Below are positions 22,986 to 47,712 of a stretch of DNA of 64,000 bases, piece after piece. The stretch covers positions 19,807,811 to 19,871,810 of the forward strand of contig CM040085.1 of the NCBI GenBank assembly GCA_022496805.1, written 5' to 3'. Below the pieces are notes generated by a model, which was not told where the DNA came from, did no database searches, and saw only the letters and a program-made list of their open reading frames with translations. How positions within the stretch are numbered: the first letter of the stretch is position 1; each line of letters begins with the position of its first letter. This stretch comes from Pohlia nutans. Lineage: Eukaryota > Streptophyta > Bryopsida > Bryales > Mniaceae. Made by a program: the position numbers and the translations under genes.

Positions 22986-23103
22986 TCATTCAACAAGTAT
23001 AGGCTCAAGTATCTCAAGAACAATTTCAAACGCTCATTCCAAATATGCTTGCTAGAATGAACACTGTAATTGAAACAAAGGGTGAGAGCACTCAATGGTA
23101 GAT
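22980..23103 (+). pseudogene. Second inverted copy of the transposase tail, right arm
   Basis: Plus-strand reading gives IIQQV, a stop, AQVSQEQFQTLIPNMLARM and STQW with a terminating TAG at about 23101-23103. This is the same tail as the minus-strand relic in the left arm, with independent substitutions. The element is thus two copies of one transposon 3' end joined head to head. Confidence 0.65.
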
Positions 23104-23308
23104 AGTGTATATAGTATTTTTGACTTGTTGTATGTTTTTCACTAATATATGTGTAAATTTGTAATGATATTGTAATACACTCCAATGTGATTGCAACGCA
23201 CTTTACGATTTCCAAATCGGATTTTTTTTTAGTACACACGCATTGTTCAAAGTTTCTGAATTTTTTTCCTGCAGAGGGGAATTCGTAAGCAAATTAGACC
23301 TGACTGTA

Positions 23309-24298
23309 CAGTGGGGTGACACCCAAACTGGCACCTTCTTGTGCAATTCCAGGGATAGTGCCCACACTGCTGCCAACTTTGACACCCTCCCGAGGGCTGG
23401 AAAATTGTTAATTTAACATGAAATTTTAGAAACAAAATCTCTATTATGTTGAAAACATGTGTACCAAATTTCAAGGCCAGAAGATTGATACAAAAAAAGA
23501 TATTCAAGATTTACTAACAAGGGGTAGTTGTAAGAAATGTTTCACAACTGCCAACTTTGACACCCTCCTAAAGATTGAAGAATTTTTTTTTTCCCATGGA
23601 ATTTTTGGAGTAGGAATATCTTTATGTTGATTACACATGAAAAGATTCAAGTCCAAAAGACCCACAAAAAAAATGATATTCCAAATCTACCAACAGGTGT
23701 AATTGTGAAAAACAAAGAGGAAAATCGTCTCACAACTTTGACAGCCTCCCTAGAGTTCAGTATTTGTTATTTCAACATGAAAGTTTTTGCAGGTGTTATC
23801 AACTTAAAAGTGATTTTGTGCCAAAAATTCCATTTTAAAATAACAAATTCCCAACCCTAGAGAGGCAGTCAAAGTTGTGAGACAATTTTCCTCTTTGTTT
23901 TTCACAACTACACCTGTTGGTAGATTTGGAATATCATTTTTTTTGTGGGTCTTTTGGACTTGAATCTTTTCATATGTGTAATCAACATAAAGATATTCCT
24001 ACTCCAAAAATTCCATGGGAAAAAAAAAATTCTTCAATCCTTAGGAGGGTGTCAAAGTTGGCAGTTGTGAAACATTTCTTACAACTACCCCTTGTTAGTA
24101 AATCTTGAATATCTTTTTTTGTATCAATCTTCTGGCCTTGAAATTTGGTACACATGTTTTCAACATAATAGAGATTTTGTTTCTAAAATTTCATGTTAAA
24201 TTAACAATTTTCCAACCCTCAAGAGGGTATCAAAGTTGACAACAGTGTGGGCACTATCCCTGGAATTGCACAAGGTGCCAATTTGGGTCACCCCACTG
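23309..24298. mobile_element. Fold-back element E2 with about 460 bp arms
   Basis: A 990 bp near-palindrome flanked by TA (23307-23308, shared with E1, and 24299-24300). The left end CAGTGGGGTGACACCC pairs with GGGTCACCCCACTG at the right. Arms run about 23309-23770 and 23850-24298 and are highly similar. Each arm holds three copies of CAACTTTGACACCCTCC spaced about 180 bp apart, so an older tandem repeat was built into the arm. No coding capacity. Confidence 0.8.
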
Positions 24299-24357
24299 TA
24301 CATCAACTCCATTTTTGTTTCATCAAACAATTTGTACCGAATCTGTTAAAGGGTTAA

Positions 24358-25207
24358 TTCTTCTATTTTGAAGGTTGAGGAAGCTTATTATGGGACAGAC
24401 TGGAGTATTGAATTGTGCACAGCAGCATCAGTGGGTCGTAATGAGCTGAAGAAAATCACTCATCAGACTGAACAAAGCATGAAGAGTTTCATGCAATTGA
24501 TGGCTATGTGCCAACTAACTTCAACTCTGTTTCAGTCCTTTAAAACAATACTGTAATGGCGCCAAAAGGTGAACAAACTCGGTTAAATTATCCTTTCTGT
24601 CCACAACAATGTCAGGGGTATCTTTAAGATACTGATCATACGTGTAGAAAGTCATAATTTACCGGTCATCCAGACAAACAACTTGAAGGATATCATTCAA
24701 ATTGCTTCTGGCCACATCCCTTCAAAATTTGAAACTAATGACCCCACACAAGCTGTATTCTGCTACAACTAAGTTACTAATTATCAGTTACAGGGTGCAG
24801 AAAAAGAAACTCTTCCATTAAAATTGTTGGCCAAAACAGAAAGCAGAGAAATGTACATTTCATGCCGCACTAAGGATCTACAAAAGGATATTACCACGGA
24901 CCACACTCACAAGCTTTTGAATTCAGTGTTAAACAGACTAAGAGAAAGGATGCAAAACACTTTCAGTAGGACTACAAGCGCTGTGACCCACAGTATGTCC
25001 TTGCGATTCAGACGACACCACTTGAAATCTGCCATTTTTCAGTAGTGCCTATCTGAAAAACATGAATTTCCTCATGCATTCGGTCTCCTTGAAATTGGAC
25101 CATTTACGTACAAGAGTGTATACGTGGCTCAACCATTGTCTTCTGCCTGCTTGTTCGTTACCGAGATATCATCGCAAAAGCATGTAGATGAAGAAACAAG
25201 GTGTCGT
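24358..25207. other. Sequence 3' of the membrane-protein gene
   Basis: Part of this is probably the 3' untranslated region of the minus-strand gene ending at 25208. Short plus-strand ORFs at 24368 and 24824 show no recognisable domain. Confidence 0.35.
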
Positions 25208-28200
25208 CTAGTCAGCGTGGGGGTGGAAACCTGGAAGCAAAGATGTGACAAACCCAACCACCAGCGTTTGGACCTCCTTCACAAAGGCCAAAAATGGACC
25301 CTGTTGAGCATTAGCTCCTTCAGCAGGTGCTTCTGCAACGGCTTGAGCTGGTTTGATTTGATCAGAAAAGTGCAAATTTGTTAGATTCCAAAACCCAACT
25401 AACCACAATACTCAAGACCGGATCTACTGACTACATGCTGCAGCCAATCAATACTATGTTACAATTGCAATCTAGTAATATGTATATCATACAATATGGT
25501 AATCACCAGAGAAGCTGGACACCCTGGTGGCTGACACATTCCACATATGACATTCAATGTTCTTTTTGGACAACGAGAAGCACAGATGAATATGTTTACT
25601 ATCTCACATGTTAGCCCTAAATTCACGATAGACTGCTTATAAGGGCAATTTTTCAAAACAACGATAGCTATGCAACAGTACCGACATGAAAACAGAAAAA
25701 AATGTACCTGCTGGTTCCTCAGCTGCTGGATTAGCAGCCTCTGCAACTGGGGGTTCTCTTGCTTGAAAATCTGCAGAGGAAAAACTGAACTATGATCCAG
25801 TACAGAATGTTGATGACTAGACATATTATGAACACTATCCTGTAAATACCATAATGACAGCAATCATTCTGTGAACGAGTGAAGCATCTGATGAGAATTC
25901 GTGAGAAAATCTAACTCTGCTCTACCTGGAGCACGCTGCGCATCAGGTTGAGCCTGAGCAAGATGCTGTGGTGGTGTCATGAACTGCTGTGCTTTTTCAG
26001 CAATCCATCGCAGAAGAGGAGCTAGCGAACTGGTTTGATACCTGATCGTTTTTAGATATACCAAAATTAGAGTTGTGGACTCGTTTTCACTTCTTGAGAC
26101 TCATATATCAAAGAAATTGACCAACGGCAGTAAAAGAACATTCCTGGACCCACCTCTATAGTTTGTACCTCCAAATCATGCCTACCAACTTCAAAAGAAA
26201 AATAAAGAACATTTAGTCTACTGAAACTTACAAGTAAATAACACATGCCAGTCCCAGAAGAAGAAGCAAACGGTCTTTGGATCCATCTTGGTTGAATACA
26301 AAAACAATGACTGCTAGCTTCAATAAAAGAAGCAGATCCAGCTGAATGCCAACCTGAAACCTACAAAACTCACCAGTTCCCATATTATTTGAGTTCCCAA
26401 AATGGAGTACTTGTGACATACAGATTGTGGCAGCACAATACATCCACGTTGAATAAGACTAAATATGATCAAATTCAGGAGTCAAGCGGAGTTGCAACTT
26501 GATTGTAGCTGATCAACTCTATTTACCAACTCAAAACCTCTGCATGTTGTGCTTTAACAGAATATTTTCATCTCCCATAGATCTACAATCTTTACAAATC
26601 AAGGATACATTAGACCAGGAGCTCACCTGCGAACGACCCGCCTTTGATCAGGTGCTTCTGCTTGGCCAATGGGTGGCACTTCATTCAGTTGTATTGGCCC
26701 AACTCGTCCGAGAGGAACTTCCCCCCGTACAATAGCCGGAGGTGCCCTTCCTGCGCCAGCCACTTGCTGCCCGGCGGTAGCACCCGGCATGTTTCCTTCC
26801 GTGGGCATGGGTACATTCCTATATTAAAGACATCCACAAGATATCATGATCCATAAAGCGATAAAAATAATTTAAAAAAGCATAAAAAGTGCATGTAAGA
26901 ATCAAAACACGGTGCACAAATACCACTTTACAGAAATTATACAAAAGACAGCAAATAGACAAGTAGTAAGATGAAGTAAAATCGTTAAGTATTGAGGACA
27001 TACATGGGTCCAGGAAATTTGATTCCAGTAAGTCCGAAGAAAGGAAGCGGGTGAAAGCCAGCATTCTGTCCCGCTTGATTGGATGAAGGTGACGGCAGAA
27101 AGAAGGGCATTTGAACCGGAAATAATACGGGTATACACTGTGGAATCGCTATGCCGTCAGCTGTTCCAGTTGGACTTATCCCAGGAGGAAATGCCCCAAG
27201 AGGAATTACTCCAGGTGGAAATGCCCCAAAAGGAATTGCCCCAGGTGGTAATGTCTCCACAGGAGTTGTACCAGTTGAAGCCATTCCGTTCCATGATTCA
27301 GGATTCCCTGGAAACATGATGGGGCTGAACATCAATGGAACCCACCCGGCATCGTTCTGCATCATGTATTCAGTAAGCAACAATCAGGGCAACACATTGA
27401 CTATTAAAGTATTCCTGTTCCTGTCTAGGAACATCCAGCAAACTAGACAGTTCTTATCAATCACGCTGACATACATTCCAAGTTGACCATCGAATGTTTA
27501 AATGACTTAGATATTCAAGTCTACAGAAACATACAACGCTTCAAGGCGCATAAACGGCCTACACATGCTCAGGGAAGATCACTGTTACTGAAGATGACGA
27601 GGCACAGTAGGTCACAAGAAATTCCGTTCATCGCCACAAAAAATGACCAACAATGAGCACAGAGTTACAGAGATAACTGGAATTGATGGAGCCCGTAGAT
27701 AGTCTCCAAAGGAGGCACTCTTTGCACGAAATAAGCCGGTGAACTTGCAGTTTGCGGACTAACTGAGCATTTTGATGACGAATGGAGAAATTTAATAACA
27801 ATTGCGCTGCGCTACACCTCTCCGTGGATGCGGTGACAGGATAGGAGGAGAATTGGAAAAATGAGTATTATTCTACCTAAAGCTTGTGATAGAAGCCTGC
27901 AGTTCCCAATTACCTGTAAGGGAATGAAAGCTGGAGCGTCAGGAACTGGATTCCCAGCCCTTATATCTGGTGACTGCTGTTCGCCTCCGGAGGTACCAGC
28001 TGCCGCATTTCCAACGAAGGCTGGATTGTCGTGGGATTGCTTAGAAAGTGCTTCACTGCTAGACCCGGATGAGGATGCTTCATCTACCCCCCCTGATCAA
28101 AACAACCAACTCTGGCTTGAGTGCTATTTGCATAAGTAGTTACACCGGCGCTCACATCAAATTATCATTGCTGAAAAATGCAGAAGGAGCATACCTGGTT

Positions 28201-28237
28201 CCAGAGGGGTTTCGACAGGCTCGCCATCATTATACAT
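25208..28237 (-). CDS. Proline-rich two-span membrane protein, HERP-like tail
   Basis: Eight coding exons on the minus strand: 28237-28195, 28092-27914, 27356-27004, 26818-26627, 26360-26232, 26041-25926, 25770-25708, 25347-25208. They sum to 1215 nt, 404 residues plus stop, with all junction phases consistent. The ATG at 28237 is chosen because an in-frame TAA lies 15 bases upstream of it in the same presumed exon. Order of features: a Ser/Gly-rich acidic N-terminus (1-74), a proline/glycine/methionine-rich region with PPG.IP.GAF repeats (75-190), a basic turn RRVVRR (about 251-256), then a hydrophobic pair around LDLLLLLKLAVIVFVF and LLLLLGLACVIYL separated by NQDGSKDR (about 262-298), then an Ala/Pro/Glu-rich linker and the conserved end FVTSLLPGFHPHAD. 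The NQDGS loop and FVTSLLPGF tail recall a conserved plant membrane-protein family sometimes likened to ER-resident HERP proteins. No ubiquitin-like domain was found. Location in the ER is inference. Confidence 0.75.
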
Positions 28238-29830
28238 CGTTCTTGTAGCTTAATGATTCTAGGCTCACAGGTTACTTACTCCTTGCAAGAGTATCTGCCC
28301 CATAGAACAGGATGTGACACTGACTGTTTCATATCTTAAGTCTCATAGTACTAATTACTCTTCAGCAGACTACAGAAAATCTCTACCGAGTTGTTAAAAT
28401 ATGTGCAACATATTGCAAGAAACTCTCACAACCGTAGGGTAGTAATAGGTTAGAGATTCGAACCCTGGTTCACAAAATGACATGTACGGCACCTGCAAAC
28501 ATAAGCCAGGAAACCACAATACTAAGCTAGTGTGTGTATATGTATCAAAAAAACTCAAAAAAATTCAACATGCTATTCAAAGTATAGCCAAATTTCGATA
28601 CCGTAGCAATTGCACTGAACCTGCTGCTGCTGATGAAAGAAAAACGACTAGAAGAAACTGCTAAAACAAGGGCAGTGTCCAAGAAGCTAACCCTAGCGAC
28701 CTTGGAGCACTCACAGACTTGTTTTAAAAAAGTCAATCGCCAAGCTTCCAAAGCACAATAGAGTACGTGACATAAGCTTGACATCTAAAGCACTCAATTC
28801 GTCGCTAAACAACAACAATGCTATAAATATAAATGAAGACGATCGTTACCCCAATCATATAATCCGAATTCAGAAAAGACGACTAAAATTCCCTCACTCT
28901 GAGCTCCACAAATTCTCCAATGCGCGATAAACCATCACCAAACCATCACCAGAACATATTGATATCGAAACAAAAGAAAGGAACAGTCTTTAACACTAAT
29001 AACATAACCACAGGACCAAGAAACAGAGGGATCATAGAGCCAGCTACCGATACACCCAGGTCATCACCTTGAGGAAGAAAACAAAAGAAGAAAAGAACGA
29101 TGTGGAGCACCAACTCCAAGCTCGTGAAAACGGAACACGTGGAAACCAAATCGTGACCACGTTGAGCAGATTACAATCGAGAATGGCACTATTTGCACTA
29201 TTTGCACTAGTTAGGGTTTCTCTCCCTTGCAATTACTACGGACTTGAATATGTAAACGTATGGCTCTCATTATACACGCACGGAACTCTATAGCACACGG
29301 ATCTGGTATCCAATCACAAATTCTTGCATACAAGATTTTGAAAAAGGTTGACAATCAAACCTGAAAACTCTCAGTAAAGTCACTTCGTCGCTCCTCCAAA
29401 CGGCTCACGAACTCGATTCTTCGACCATGTGCAAGAGATTTGTCAGACTGAGCTACAGTGACTGAAGCTTCATTTGCTCCGGCTTGAACTCTTGTTACCT
29501 AAAATTTAAAATGAATTACAAATTTCCAAACTACTAAGCCATCGAGAAAAAACAATTGTCAAACATTCGGAATTGGAAGCAGTCTGACCTGCTGGATTTG
29601 GTGACCTCATGTACCGACAGCGAGATTCTCAGCAGCGGCAACACGCAAACACTTTATTCCTGCAAAGTGCGAAACAAGATTTGTTGCAAAAGCAAAACCC
29701 TAAAACCCTAATCAAGAGTATGCTAGAATCGCTTTGAGGATGAAATGCCAAACCAATAATGCCAAGTCCGGGTTTCGAGGCACCTGTGTCATTGAATGAA
29801 CAAGAAGAACACGCCCTTACCTCTTTAATG
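28238..29830 (-). other. Probable 5' leader region with untranslated exons
   Basis: Two minus-strand segments have good splice borders but no usable start codon: about 29640-29589, ending at a GTCAGA donor, and about 29503-29362, starting after a TTTTAG acceptor and ending at a GTTTGA donor. They may be untranslated leader exons of the membrane-protein gene. CCCTAAAACCCTAA at 29696-29714 is a telobox-like motif near the presumed transcription start. RNA evidence would be needed to fix the exons. Confidence 0.4.
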
Positions 29831-30112
29831 ACACCGAACTAAGTGCCTTAAACTGCTCACGTGATAATACGGAGGACTATCTTTTGAGATCCTCATCACC
29901 GTGCGTTTCACGGTACCCGGTCAAGATGCCAAGATCCTAAAAGATATTTTGTGTTTTTTTTGTGGTTTTTTCATTATGAAGGAATGTAGGATAATTGTGG
30001 TGTCGATTTATCTATACATGTCACCTTTGAAACTACAATATCTTTAATATCATTCAATATGTTGATATTCACCAACTAAAATGAGAATTTGTAATATATT
30101 GGCATAAATACG

Positions 30113-30126
30113 CTATATATATATAC

Positions 30127-30178
<52 letters not shown>
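30113..30178. repeat. (TA)n microsatellite
   Basis: About 65 bp of almost pure TA dinucleotide. Confidence 0.9.
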
Positions 30179-30181
<3 letters not shown>

Positions 30182-30988
30182 TGAAATTAAAATAATATTA
30201 AACAAACATTTGGAGATTTTATGGAATCAAATGTATAAGGTCTTGGCCACATCTACCATGAGTCGTTTTGAAATCACTTAAAAATTGAAGTTTGATTTAG
30301 CTCGTGGATAATGAGGATTTGCAAATTAACACTTAAAATTGAAATGAGGTAGATTATTTGATTTCACGGTTGTCAAATATTACCATGTCAATATTTCAAT
30401 CACAAACTTATATGATTTAAACAAAAATTTAGAGTTTTTTAGGACAAATGATATTGTGCAATGTTGTCATATCATTATCATTTGATTACTTTATTGATTA
30501 TCACCAAATTCTTTTGGGATTGGAAGCAGTCTTTCTTTTGGTATTGGGAATTAATGAAAAACACACGAGTTGTTCTCAAAAATTTACTTATGATTATGAA
30601 CTAACGACATAAGGTTCTTAATACCTTATTGGGCCACACATTATATTCAATAGCATCATTTGCTAATAAAATAATTAAACTCTCCAACCTTTTTTGCTTG
30701 AACCAACTCTAAAGTTAAAGAAAATTCTCTATGATTCCTCTGATCCCTTGACAGATGCTTGTCAGATTCGGAGGTGAACAATAGGGGGGTTCAAGCACCT
30801 TATGGAGTCATTAGGTCATACCTATAGACTATGAATTTATGACCTTACTATGACATTTAAAGAATTGTGAACAAATCACAATGCTTAAATATGTTGTTTT
30901 TAGAAAATTGGAGTGTCGGTTGTTTACATGTCTACCAAAATTAAATGCAAGGCGATTTATTTCTAAATTTTTGCACATGCACACTTAA

Positions 30989-31559
30989 CCCCTAACTGCC
31001 TAATCGACCATATATGGTCGATTCAAAATTTCAGAGTTTAAAAAAAGTTTAGCCCACTAAAAACGTTCATAACTTTTGCAAAAATAACAATTTTTGAACG
31101 TCATTTTTTTTCCCTTGTAGATATTGAAACTGAGCAACTTTTTCAAAAAGAAATTCTGAAAAAACGTTTACCAATTTTCCTCTAAAGCCTTCAAAGTGAC
31201 AGCATCTCAAATTGTCACAATTTTGAAAATCTGCCCGAAATGGAATCTTTAAGTTTTCTACCAAATAAGATTAGTTCTAACATGAACAAGGTAACCACCA
31301 TATAAAACCAATGTTTTTGACCTATCATACTTGATTCCAAGTCAAAATGACTAAACATGTATTTTTTATGAATTTTCAAAGAAAATTCTTTTAAATTCAT
31401 TATTAAATAATTCATAGCATTTTTCCAAAATTTAACCGTATGGATGTTGTCTTACTGTTGTGCTCTACATATGTTTAAAAATTGAAGCTCATAAAAGTTG
31501 AGTAAAATGGACATTATGACACATCTAGCATTTCAAGAAAACCCTTGGGCACTTAGGGG
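30989..31559. mobile_element. TTAA-flanked MITE, copy h
   Basis: 571 bp between TTAA at 30985-30988 and 31560-31563. The left end is CCCCTAACTGCCTAATC and the right end in reverse complement is CCCCTAAGTGCCCAAGG. The palindrome GACCATATATGGTC lies just inside the left end. Its interior is not shared with other copies in the window. Confidence 0.7.
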
Positions 31560-31563
31560 TTAA

Positions 31564-33370
31564 GTATACAAGGATTTTGAATGCCAACTTATTCAAGTTG
31601 CACATCCTTCCAAACCTTTTTGTTTATTGTTTTTTTTAAGTAATTATTTATTAGTTTATATATATATATATATATAAATAAGCCTAATCTAACACGAAGT
31701 ATAATATAATCCCAAAACACGTATCTTTATTTTAAAAACCTTAAGAAACACCATAGCTAAAATTTATTTTACAAAACTACAAAAGAAGTAGCCCCTAATT
31801 TCCAAAAATGAAACATGCAATTATTGAATATTGAGTGTTGAATTCTATTCATTTTTATGTTAACAAATTTGAATAAAGAGAAATAGTTAAAATTTTAAAA
31901 AATTGTATAAAATTAATTTTATTCAATAAACTCTCAAACACATATTCAACTTGGTTCTCCAATAGTTGTGCGTAGTTTTGCAATGACCCCGTTATTTTTT
32001 TTCAAATTTATTAATGAATGTTAACATGAGCTAATATTATTCTATAGTAAATATTAAGATTGCAAATTGAAATTAAAATTACTTTCATCAAATAGGAGTT
32101 CAATGTGCTAAAAATATATTGAAATACTATGGCGCATTTTTGCAAAAACATTGTTGACTTGAACAAAGACAATGTTGAGATTGTTAAGGTTTAAAATAAA
32201 ATCTTATTTGGAAATATAAACCAAAGCAAATTTTAAATCTTACTATCTTATTAAACATCTTACTAGAATGTTTAACATGTTCCTATTGTTCGAGTAACGG
32301 CAATCAAGACTAAATGGGAATGAATGTAATGTGACATAATATATACCATAATGAAAAATTCAGATTGTAATTATATACATAGAATTACCTCAAATGAAAG
32401 TACAAAATATAATTGCTTTTGATAAAAGGAAAAAACAATCGGGCATGGTGGAGAGGTATTTTAGAAACTTCAAGGCTAACGGGGAGATTTCTAAACATTT
32501 CAATGTATGATTGCCAAATATCATCTTGTGATTGATTTAAGGTGACATGGACCTTTCAAAATCTAACATGGAAAATTCAATTTCACTAACAAGTTGTATG
32601 AATTTGATCCTCATGTATAATAAATGGGTTTATTGAATTGAACAAAAAACCTCAGGGGCTACATTAACACTGAATTTTCTCTTAGGATGAATGAAAAGCA
32701 GATGAAGTCATTGACAACGAAGTTGAACTATCATTGTTAAAGGCAATAATGTTCCTTACAAACTGAATGACTTGCAAAAGTTTCCAACAAGACACATCAA
32801 TCCCTAAAGTGTCACAAAACATGTCAAATACATCCAAAAGCATCTGGTTGAATAGGACTAGGGTTTGCTCCTCCGATGGTCTAAACGGCTTGGATGTGAA
32901 AGTGACCATGTACGCCCGTACTTGGTCCCGATGGCTCAGTTAGCACTACTTCTCCAACAAACTTTGTGTTCACGTTAGTCCTTCAGGCCAAAGATACTCT
33001 CTCTATGAAAGTGACCACAAATGATACTAATTCTTAAGAAACTAATGGAATATTCCACCGAGGATCAAATCTCATATAACTAAACACATCCAAAAAGGGC
33101 TTTTTATTTTATTTTAATTTCCTTCTAATGTAGAACTAATAAGGCATTATGTTTTTGGTAATGAAAAATTAGCAACTTAAAAAGCACTGCACCTCACATT
33201 TTGTCAATAAATGGCGTGCAGTTTTGTGCACAAAAGTGGGTCGACAGAAGAAAAGGCAACCCAAATAATACAATAAGTTAGAGAATCCACCATCTCATCA
33301 TGTTGTATTTCATTTATTTATTTTCCAAGCTCCAGAATAACGCCATCCATGTGAGATTATCAACCCCCTG
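31564..33370. other. Intergenic region upstream of the PICKLE-like gene
   Basis: AT-rich with a short (TA)n at 31658-31678. No gene recognised; the ORF at 32682-32909 (minus) has no recognisable domain. Confidence 0.4.
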
Positions 33371-34299
33371 CCTCACTTTACCCTCGTCGGCCCCTTCACT
33401 TTGTCTCTCTCTCTCTCTCTCTCTCTCTTCTATTCTCTTCTCCTTTCCTGCTCTTCTCATTCCCTGCCGTGTTGTGGTTTGCACGCTGTTGTCTCCTTTA
33501 CTCTCCCAGGTAGGGTTTTGTGCTGTTTTCCGTGGTGCTTTTCGTCACGTTTCGCCTCGGCAGCCCCATTTCCAGGCTTTGTGTCGTTCTTCGCAACCAT
33601 GGATGCACGTTTGTTTAGTTTTTTGTGTTCAGTACGTGTGTGTATGAGGCTAGAATGTGAAATGTTGGCCTGCTGATTTTTTCCTTCCCAAGCCATTTCA
33701 TTTCCGTCTTAAATGCGCGCGAGAAAATCAATTCTATGAGTACAACAGATGATTTGTGTGGAGCTTCCTTAATCAGTAGCTGAGTACGTCTGCTTTGTTA
33801 GGTTTTGAGCTTGTTTCGAGAGATGGTGATATAACCTAATTTTATTTTGTTTATTTTATTTATCATGCAATTATTATTATATAGTGTGCTTACAAGAAAG
33901 CACTGACGCGCCACTGAATTAGCTCAACAGTGATCTAATGAAATTAGTGATCATGTCGTTCGAGCTTCGGTTTATTTCCCAGTGTCGCATTTGGGAGCCT
34001 TTTGACTGTGTCTGTGACAGCTCAGGGTTTGTGTTTGCTCTGTACTTTAATTAATCACTGGCATTGATTTTGTGAATGTCTATGGTTGCTGCAGATGCAA
34101 GGAACGGAGGATTTCATTGATGACCACTGATCAATTGTGGTCAGATTCTTATCGACCCCAAATTACAGGGGTTATTATTGTAGTTCGCAAGCTAGACAAA
34201 CTTGGTCCCGGTTTCTGTAAATGTAACGGTTTCTGCTGATCTGGGGCTCTGTCCCGCCTGCGGAACGGCATTTGAAAGGAAATAAGGCCAAAGGTGGTG
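33371..34299 (+). promoter_or_regulatory. 5' leader of the PICKLE-like gene with CT repeat, intron and uORF
   Basis: A (CT)n tract at about 33401-33430 is typical of plant core promoters and leaders. A plausible leader intron runs from a CCCAG/GTAGGG donor near 33509 to a GTTGCTGCAG acceptor at 34094. The next exon would open with an 11-codon upstream ORF, ATG at 34095 to TGA at 34130, about 170 bases before the main start. The transcription start cannot be fixed by eye. Confidence 0.5.
34095..34130 (+). other. Upstream ORF of 11 codons
   Basis: Encodes MQGTEDFIDDH and stop. It begins immediately after a strong acceptor (CTGCAG), so it would be the first ATG of the second leader exon. It may dampen translation of the main frame, as uORFs often do. 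This is inference. Confidence 0.4.
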
Positions 34300-46780
<12,481 letters not shown>

Positions 46781-47250
46781 GTTGCTTAATTTTGTAGGAC
46801 CATCAATGCCTTCATTTAAGATTCTCTTTCAGAACCAGTCAGTGCAGGGGGAACATTTGGGGACCTTTTTGAATTTGCACCTCAAGAATTTACAGCCTTG
46901 CCGATCATTTGTAAATAACATTGCTTGTCCTGAGAGACATGCTGGATTTTAGCTGATTTCATTCTGCATCATCAATTTTGCAACTCTTTCAATTTCCATC
47001 AACGCTTTGTTTTATAGACATGCTGCTGACTATGGTTAGTTTATATGTTAAGTCCATTTGTATTCCATGTTGCTTCTAGATTCATCTGGGATAAGTAAGG
47101 TAGGGAATGGATTTGTGTGGGTTTCAGCTGTTTTGAGTGTCTTATTAAAATGTGTCTTATCACCGGTTTCCATTATTAGAATGGTTTTTTTTTCAGGTCT
47201 CCATTCTGAGAGGATTTTATCAGTCAAATATGTAGTATATCCACACTATG
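46781..47250 (+). other. 3' untranslated region of the PICKLE-like gene
   Basis: Sequence after the TGA at 46778-46780. The composition becomes AT-rich. The polyadenylation site cannot be fixed from sequence alone. Confidence 0.4.
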
Positions 47251-47712
47251 TAATTAAGTTTGAAGTAGTAGGGTTCCAATTACATTAATAAGTTTTGTAA
47301 ATAAGTTTGAAGTACTGTGTAGGGTTCCAGTTTCAGATCCAACTTCCTTGGGGTGAAGTTTCTCACTAAAAGATAAATCTTTAGGGACTTTAGGGGACCA
47401 AGTTCCACATTTCAAGTGAGCTTTTTGAGAAAAAATTGGAGTTGTCATAAAGTATAGAGGGTTTTCAAGTCCTTGACTTCATGGCAATTTCTCCCTAACC
47501 AATCAAATTTGTTCATGTTTCACCCTAACCAATAAAAACGTCACTTATGCAGGTTCATGGAAGTGTGCGTCACTTCATGGTTGGGTATGGGACAAAATTC
47601 AATACCACTTTTCCCCTCCTCTTGCCTACTTCCATGGGGAACTTCTCAAACTCATGGAAGTTGGCTCTTAGTAGAGTTTCAATCACAAGCTTAGACCTCC
47701 CTTAAATCAAAA

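Larger units (their letters stand above)
22368..23306. mobile_element. Tc1/mariner fold-back element E1
   Basis: A 939 bp element flanked by TA (22366-22367 and 23307-23308). The left end CAGTCAGGTCTAATTTGC is repeated as the exact complement at the right end. The inverted arms extend about 330 bp (about 22368-22700 and 22975-23306), far longer than normal Tc1 ends, because both arms include a copy of the 3' end of a transposase gene. A shorter relative with similar ends is in PICKLE intron 8 (37300-37555). Confidence 0.75.
21789..24353 (-). mobile_element. TTAA-flanked MITE, copy f, interrupted by two elements
   Basis: Bounded by TTAA at 21785-21788 and 24354-24357. The left end is CCCTTTGATGTGC and the right end is CTGTTAAAGGG. 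The left part (21789-22367) and the last 53 bases (24301-24353) match the reverse complement of the elements at 2834-3383 and 50432-50937. Everything from 22368 to 24300 is later insertion at a TA within TTTGTACATCAACTCC. The left part has also expanded an AT microsatellite at 22100-22235. Confidence 0.75.

Noticed and set aside
28440..28500. Possible tRNA gene from GGTTCGAATCT on the minus strand
   Set aside because: Only a B-box-like motif is present; no cloverleaf or convincing A box, and it lies in a probable leader intron.
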